Of a DNA stretch of 64,000 nucleotides, positions 58,901-64,000 are shown piece after piece. The DNA comes from Astrothelium macrocarpum (Eukaryota > Ascomycota > Dothideomycetes > Trypetheliales > Trypetheliaceae), in the NCBI GenBank assembly GCA_021030915.1, contig JAGEMR010000035.1, positions 124,001 to 188,000 on the forward strand. Reading direction: 5' to 3'. The notes below the pieces were generated by a model that saw nothing but the letters and a program-made list of their open reading frames with translations, ran no database searches and was not told the origin of the DNA. Within the stretch, counting starts at the first letter, position 1. The number at the start of each line of letters is the position of its first letter. Position numbers and translations under genes: made by a program.

Positions 58901-60066
58901 CCACCGCCGACCCTACCCTCGAACCCTTCCTCTTCTTCTACCTCCGCGCCCTCTGGAACGGCGACGCATCCGACGGCCTCCTCAACCCCCCTTCCTCTCC
59001 CTCCCGCACCACCACCACCCGCCGTCTCCACCACCAACACCACCTCCCACGCACACACCTCCGCGACCGCCTCATCACCGACGGCCGCGCCCTCCTCACC
59101 ACGCACTTCCCCGACCTAACCCTCCGCCTCTTCGCGACCTACGACCGCGCACTCCTCCTCCCGCTCCTCCGTACGGCGCAAACCTACTCCTTCCCCTCCG
59201 CCATCACCCTCTGCGAAGAGCGCGGCTACACGCGCGAGCTCGTCTACCTGCTCGCACAGACCGGGCAATCCCGCGCCGCGCTGCGCACCATCGTGACGCA
59301 GCTCGCCGATCCCGCTGCTGCCGTGGCGTTCGTGCGCGAGGAAGCCTCGTCGGGCTCGCAAGACGGCGACGCGGAGCTGTGGGGCGAGCTGGTGCGCGAG
59401 GGTGTGCGCAGCCCGCAGTTCCTGCGCGGGCTGCTGGCGGAGGTAGGCACGGGGCTGGGGGGCAGGGGGCAGGAGCTGGTGCGTGCGATCCCTGCGGGGA
59501 TGGTGGTGGAGGGGTTGAAGGAGGCCGTGGGCACGTATTTGCGGGGTTATGAGATTCAGGCGGAGATTGCGGCCGGGGTGGCGAGGGTGTTGAGGGGCGA
59601 GGTGGCGGGGGGGATGGCGCGGTTGAGGGAGGGGAGGGGGAGGGGTGTGAGGTTTGAGGTTGGGGGAGGGGGGGAGGAGGAGGAGGTTCGAGTTGTGAAG
59701 AGGGAGGGTGGGGAGGATGGGGTTGTGGAAGGTGAGGACGAGGATGAGGATAAGGTGGAGGAGCCGGCGGGACCGGGATGTTGTGTTAAGTGTCGTGAGC
59801 GATTTACCGCAGAGGAGACAAGAGATACATTGGTGGGGTTTGCGTGTGGGCATGTGTTCCATTTATCGTGCATATTGGATTCCAGTGAAGGGAATGAAGA
59901 TAATGTGCGAGCTGCTGAAGATCTTCAAGCGAGGTTCCAAGCTGATGCGGAAGGCTCATCATCACGAAGCGTTGGAGCAAAAGTTGCGCATGCACATGTC
60001 ATTCGGAGAGCCATTCGGAAAGGCTGTCCTCTATGTACAGCGAGAGAAGAGGTTGAGAAGTTATGA
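55983..60066 (+). CDS. VPS41: Vacuolar sorting protein 41 (HOPS complex)
   Basis: Four exons (55983-56219, 56278-56304, 56354-57357, 57408-60066) give 1308 residues. Exon 2 is only 27 nt. An acidic N-terminus precedes the beta-propeller (FTGSLGSLYRNGDATSS, IIGTHNGNIHVFTLPSL, IASASLDGKVCVSSL, VVGWGDAAWVIQVQ). The alpha-solenoid with clathrin-type repeat spans about residues 600-1100 (WFLERQQYREAWELLDKHPE, YLADGRPRDALRCCIKLQ). A RING-H2 domain ends the protein: CCVKCRERF, CGHVFHLSC, GCPLC. Vps41 is a HOPS effector for vacuole fusion and AP-3 vesicle docking. Between solenoid and RING is a low-complexity Gly/Glu linker encoded by the G-rich side of the composition switch. Confidence 0.94.
58650..59780. 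other. GC-skew switch inside VPS41 (strongest in window)
   Basis: Top strand 58981-59040 has 38 C and 3 G. 59281-59340 is 72% G+C. 59641-59700 has 36 G and 1 C. All three lie in one open exon. Confidence 0.8.
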
Positions 60067-60536
60067 GCCGATCAATGAGTTCTCATTGTAATTGTACAGC
60101 GGAGGTTCTCTTCGGTGTATCTGGTGATGCATAGCAAGGCGTTTCAAAGCACGGTAAATTCCATAGGTAGAAGGACAATTCGACCGCAGTCTATCAATAT
60201 ATTTTATCTCTCGTAAGGGGAGCGATTCAGACTAAACGTTACAAAGCGTAGAGATTTTATTAAAATATGACAAGTGATTGCATTGGAGCTTCTAGCTACT
60301 TCGATACCATTATCGTCGAATGAACAGGATCTGTGACCATCAAGGCAGGCTTTAAGTGGCGAGCCATAAAGAGAAAAGAAAGTGAAAACATGCATTAATT
60401 GCAACTTATCCTGCCCACGACCAGCCCGTCCCCTTATCCCTTTCATTACGGCTGATGTGTTGACTTAGAATTTGGAATTTTAGAGCACCATACGCCGACA
60501 TTCAGCATATTTCAGCAGACAATCAAGTAAAGTCAT
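60067..60536. other. Convergent 3' intergenic region
   Basis: 470 nt between the VPS41 and wall-protein stop codons. AT-rich. Nothing further is recognised. Confidence 0.6.
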
Positions 60537-61413
60537 CTATGCCATCATAAAAATGACATTTGCGAAGAGAGCGGCAAGAATCAGACCGAACACAGCATGG
60601 TTGGGTGAAGCGGAGCTGCCTGTGGTGGTTGAACTTGAAGCTGTCGGCGATGGCCTTGGAGGTCCAGTTGGGATGCCTGCAGACGTATTTGGACCAGGCG
60701 GCGGAGAGAGAATGCCCGAAGAGCTTGGATTGCTGAGAGTGGAAGTGGCGGCAGCAGAAGAAGTTGGAATAGATGGTTCACTACTGCTTGAGCCCCCAAG
60801 CGTAGGAATCGGAGTTGGTGGTGGGGTCGTCTCCGTCTCTGAAGTAGTCGGTACTGGAATTCCTGGAGTAGATTCGCTGGCAGGAGTGGCTGAGCTAAAA
60901 GCAGGGACTGTTGGTGCTGAAGTGGATGAGGCCGAGGTAACTGGAAATGGCCGAGAGGGAGATCCAGTTGGAGGAAACGCAGATGGGGTAGATTCAGCGG
61001 GAGTAGAGCCTGCGGGAATAGAGCCTGTGGGGACTGAACCTATGGGTACTGAGCCTGTGGGAATTGATCCCGTGGGGATTGATTCAGAAGGGGGAAGCCC
61101 AGTAGGAGCAGGGAGAGAAGGCGCTGGAATTGTAAATGTAGTGGGAATAGCTGGGATAGACGAAAGCGGGATAGACGCAGTGGGGGATGTGGTGCACCAG
61201 TCGGGGATTGTAGTCACAGTGACGGTTACAGTGGCACCTGTCAAATGTTAGCTAATCCAGATTCATCAAAAGTCAAATCAGTATATAGTTTGTACCCATG
61301 CTCATGCTATCTGCACGGATTTCGATGGATGAGAGAAAATCGTCAGGCAGGATTTGGGCAGTGGCGTAAGAGCCGAAAGCAAGAGCGGCGGCGATTGCTT
61401 TGGTGAGATGCAT
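60537..61413 (-). CDS. Secreted Ser/Thr/Pro-rich protein, probable GPI-anchored wall protein
   Basis: Two exons (61413-61296 and 61237-60537, 58-nt intron) give 272 residues. The N-terminus MHLTKAIAAALAFGSYATAQ is a signal peptide with likely cleavage after ATA. A short N-terminal part (LPDDFLSSIEIRADSM, then VTVTVTTIPDWC) leads into a long Ser/Thr/Pro region with pentad repeats such as GSIPT/GSVPI/GSIPA. The C-terminus has small residues (SSSTTTGSSASPN) and a terminal hydrophobic tail (AVFGLILAALFANVIFMMA), typical of a GPI attachment signal. The protein would be heavily O-mannosylated and located at the cell surface. No enzyme domain is present. Confidence 0.85.
61010..61110 (-). repeat. 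Degenerate 15-bp (pentapeptide) repeat in the GPI-type protein
   Basis: About seven successive 15-bp units encode xGSIP/xGSVP variants (S-I-P-T-G, S-V-P-I-G, S-I-P-A-G). The repeat stays in frame. Such arrays often vary in copy number between strains. Confidence 0.7.
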
Positions 61414-62585
61414 CTTGACTCTACTGAGTGAGAGCTTGTTGAATTGGTAGTGATTCTTGATCTGGATCAGGTTAGTAATGCGATTGTGGGTTGTTGAGAA
61501 TGGCGTCGTGCGTCAATTGATGGATTCCTGAACGAGGCAATAAAAATTTCAAGAGCAGCAAGTGGCACTCCAAGTAACACAATCTCGAAATGGTGACTGT
61601 TTTTAGAAGGCGAATGAAGCACGAGCGGTGAGTGGATCCAAAATGGAAATTGAAGAACTTACAGAGATAGGGAAGTCTGCAGTGGTGGTTGAGCGTAGAG
61701 ATAGAGCGTTGAGCTGTCTGGAAAGTAGACTGCAGAGTAGCTTGAATGGACTGTGAAGGAGAGAGGTGAGTGGCAGGGCGAGAAAAGCAGATTTGTGCCT
61801 GGCAGAGCAAGCGCGTGTAACACAAACTTGCGCTTGCAGCACATTAAGCGAGCGTGATGCAGTGAGTAACCAAGCACGCGTCATAGCATAGATGGTACCT
61901 GCATGAGACACGTTCTATCTTGCCTTGTACAACAAGGAAGTTCAAGATGGCTCTTCCCATCTGACCTCACAGCACAGATTTGTTCATCTCACTGCTATGG
62001 AAAGAAGTTGCAATGAATACTGACGAAGGCCAACAATCGTAGACAAATCGGCATTTGATGAATAGTATGAGAATGTACGAGAAATGTGATGTTTTTCAAT
62101 CTCAGAAAATTTAATTCACATTCCAATAGTTCGGTCAATGCCCAGATACAATCATGCTGGGATATCGCTTTGATACAACTGAATCTGCACCTACCTCATA
62201 GAGCACTGTTGTTGGCCCACTTACCTCAGAGCGTTGGTGACTGCCGGTTTACCATGTTCGGTTTGCCTTGACTCTCGACTCCTGCCCAGCAATTACGCGT
62301 TGATGCCATCTTCCGGCTATCAACAAGGAAGTCGCATAGCTTCTCGTCTTGATGGCTGCTGCACCGTAAACATTCGTTCAAATGGGTATATCAAGCCGCT
62401 TTCTCGCCTTTCCCTCCTCTTCTTCTCTCAGACCTCTTTCGACTGTCCATTCCCAGGCACTCCTTCGTCTTTGACTTGATCACATTCCAATTCGGTTTCC
62501 TTTATCAAGTTGATTTTTTCTCAAGAGACTGCCTTCAGAAGCCTCTTTAGCCTTTCCACTTCTGCCATTAGTCGAACCATTAAGA
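61414..62585. other. Divergent intergenic region between two wall-protein genes
   Basis: 1.17 kb separates the two secreted Ser/Thr-rich genes. Open frames up to 117 codons have no family content. A pyrimidine-rich tract lies near 62400-62430, upstream of the plus-strand gene. Confidence 0.5.
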
Positions 62586-64000
62586 ATGGTCCTCAACATG
62601 AAGTCGTTGTTCGTGGCGGCTCTTGCTGCTCCAATCATCCAGGCATCCCCAGCAGTAAATGTTTTGCCGCGCCAAGGTACTGAGCCCACTTTCCATCTTT
62701 CCCTTCTTACCATTAGAACTCTATTGACCATGATGTTTCTCCTTTGCAGCCTATGGAGCTCCTGCTTCCAACGTCTCAGCTTCAATTGACCCGCCTGCTG
62801 ATCCACCCGCTGATCCACCTGCGGATCCTCCTGCTTCTGGTGTCTTGACATCCACCATTTCTGTCATTGAGTATCAACCTGCCATCTCACCTTCCGTTGT
62901 CTATACCACGAATGAGGTCACTTCCTATGGATGCCCATCCTCGGTATCAGACTGTCCAGATAGTTCGTCCGCATCCGTAGTCACTTCCACGGTTGCTTTG
63001 ACGACCACTCTCTGTCCACTGACCCTAACAACGTCTTATACGAGTCAAATTACCTATACCCCAGGAACAACTTCTGCCGTGACGTTAGCAACTCCAACCG
63101 TAGCGGATAGCAGCACAGTCATCTCCGAACCCGTGACAGCACCAGGACTTCCGTCGGACTCACTGATCACAAGCTTACCTACGACAGCACCGGGTGTTCC
63201 CTCAGAGTCACTGACCACAAGTTCGCCTCCGACAGCACCGGGTTTGCCATCAGTTTCAGTGATCTCTCAATCGTCGTCGTCAATTCCAACATCCACTGGC
63301 ATTAACAGCACCACAAATGTTCAATCAACCCTTACGAGGTCTCAGACGTCCACTCTCTTCATCACATCATTGCCAGGAATTCCCTTCCCACCAATCAGCT
63401 TGCCTCCTTTGACAAGCAGTGCAACAACCACGTACAGTGCTGCAAATATTACAGCAAGCTCTCCCCCCAGCCAGTCGTCTTCAAGACCCACACCTACTCC
63501 TCCATACCAGAACTCGACAACAGCAACGATCACTGGTCTCAGTTCATCCTCGACAACTGCCACTGGTGCTGGAGATAACTCAACTGCACTGACAATCTCA
63601 AGTGATGCAACTCCAGTACCTACTTCTAGTTCTGGGGACGAGACGTCTACACTCACCATCATCAACGGCACATCGACGTTCTATTCACTGGCCACTATTT
63701 CAGTGGCGCCTACCGGATTCCCTCAAACCTCTGCTGTGTCCGGGGGTTATGGCAGCCCACCATTCTCGGTCACTGAAAGCTTTTCGCTTGGCTCAAATGG
63801 GTCGATAACCGGAACCGGAGATTCTGGGGCTGCAAGTTCGACGAGTCTTGCCGGAGGCATGAGTACAACCGTCAATGCTGGAGGACCGGATGGCAACTAT
63901 ACCGGCACCAGCAAGCCCATTCCTTTCTTCGGCAACGCTCTCAAACGAACCGCACCTCCACCACTTACCTTCATGCTGGCACTCACGTTTGCTGCGCTGC
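62586..64000 (+). CDS. Secreted Ser/Thr-rich protein, probable GPI-type, cut by window end
   Basis: Exon 1 (62586-62676) encodes a signal peptide (MVLNMKSLFVAALAAPIIQA). After a 73-nt intron (62677-62749) one frame is open to the right edge. Features in order are a DPPADPPADPP repeat, TSTISVIEYQPAISPSVVYT, a Thr-rich part with CPSSVSDCPD, three 48-bp repeats (TAPGxPSxSxxT), several N-glycosylation sites, and at the edge FFGNALKRTAPPPLTFMLAL. That last part looks like the start of a GPI-signal hydrophobic tail, so the stop is probably just outside the window. No catalytic domain is seen. Met-5 is an alternative start. Likely a cell-wall or surface protein. Confidence 0.82.
63136..63279 (+). 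repeat. Three tandem 48-bp units coding 16 residues each
   Basis: Units start at 63136, 63184 and 63232, each opening ACAGCACC. They encode TAPGLPSDSL, TAPGVPSESL and TAPGLPSVSV followed by Ser/Thr/Ile. Divergence increases in the third unit. The unit length keeps the frame. Confidence 0.8.

Noticed and set aside
60553..61251. 232-codon Gly/Val-rich plus-strand open frame
   Set aside because: Shadow of the Ser/Thr/Pro-rich secreted protein, which has a signal peptide, intron and GPI-like tail on the minus strand.
60537..64000. Opposite-sign skew (G-rich left, C-rich right) across the two wall-protein genes
   Set aside because: It is explained by Ser/Thr/Pro codons on opposite strands of two divergent genes, has no GC peak and is not within one exon.

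Overview
This window reads as nuclear chromosomal DNA of a filamentous ascomycete (Pezizomycotina). The genes are split by short introns, mostly 45-115 nt, with GT-AG borders and CTAAC/CTGAC-like branch sites. Intergenic gaps are short and genes lie on both strands. Family content is typically fungal (SAGA Spt7, Mrx10, Pse1, Ser/Thr-rich wall proteins, BTB expansions). I cannot place it to genus. All exon structures were assembled by hand from reading frame, splice motifs and family conservation.

Layout. 1-18 kb is housekeeping: a mitochondrial tricarboxylate carrier (cut by the left edge) divergent from MAM33, then TMA16 and EXO1 (divergent), a four-helix orphan membrane protein, a SAM methyltransferase and POL2 (DNA polymerase epsilon). 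POL2 shares a short divergent promoter with COX20. 18-38.6 kb continues with a Pro/Ser-rich orphan, an F-box-like protein, CCT7, PSE1, a CBS-PB1 tail-anchored protein, RPS26, a VanZ-like membrane protein and SPT7. 38.6-54 kb looks like an accessory segment: a 2.65 kb gene-free stretch, a membrane-anchored GH43-like enzyme, a small stress-type protein, a putative secreted pseudokinase, four same-strand BTB/POZ paralogs (one frameshifted) and a decayed FAD-linked oxidoreductase. 54-64 kb returns to housekeeping (MRX10-like, VPS41) and ends with two Ser/Thr/Pro-rich secreted or GPI-type wall proteins, the last cut by the right edge.

Functional themes. EXO1 and POL2 act in DNA replication and mismatch repair, and both have ACGCGT (MCB-type) boxes upstream. 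Tricarboxylate carrier, MAM33, COX20 and MRX10-like are mitochondrial. PSE1, RPS26, CCT7 and TMA16 serve ribosome production, import and folding.

The most unusual signal is not a gene. At seven places (about 11.9, 21.0, 22.6, 24.9, 26.8, 42.4 and 59.3 kb), inside coding exons and mostly toward gene 3' ends, base composition climbs to a GC peak. The top strand there switches from strongly C-rich on the left to strongly G-rich on the right within 0.3-0.8 kb. The polarity is the same every time, whatever the gene strand.
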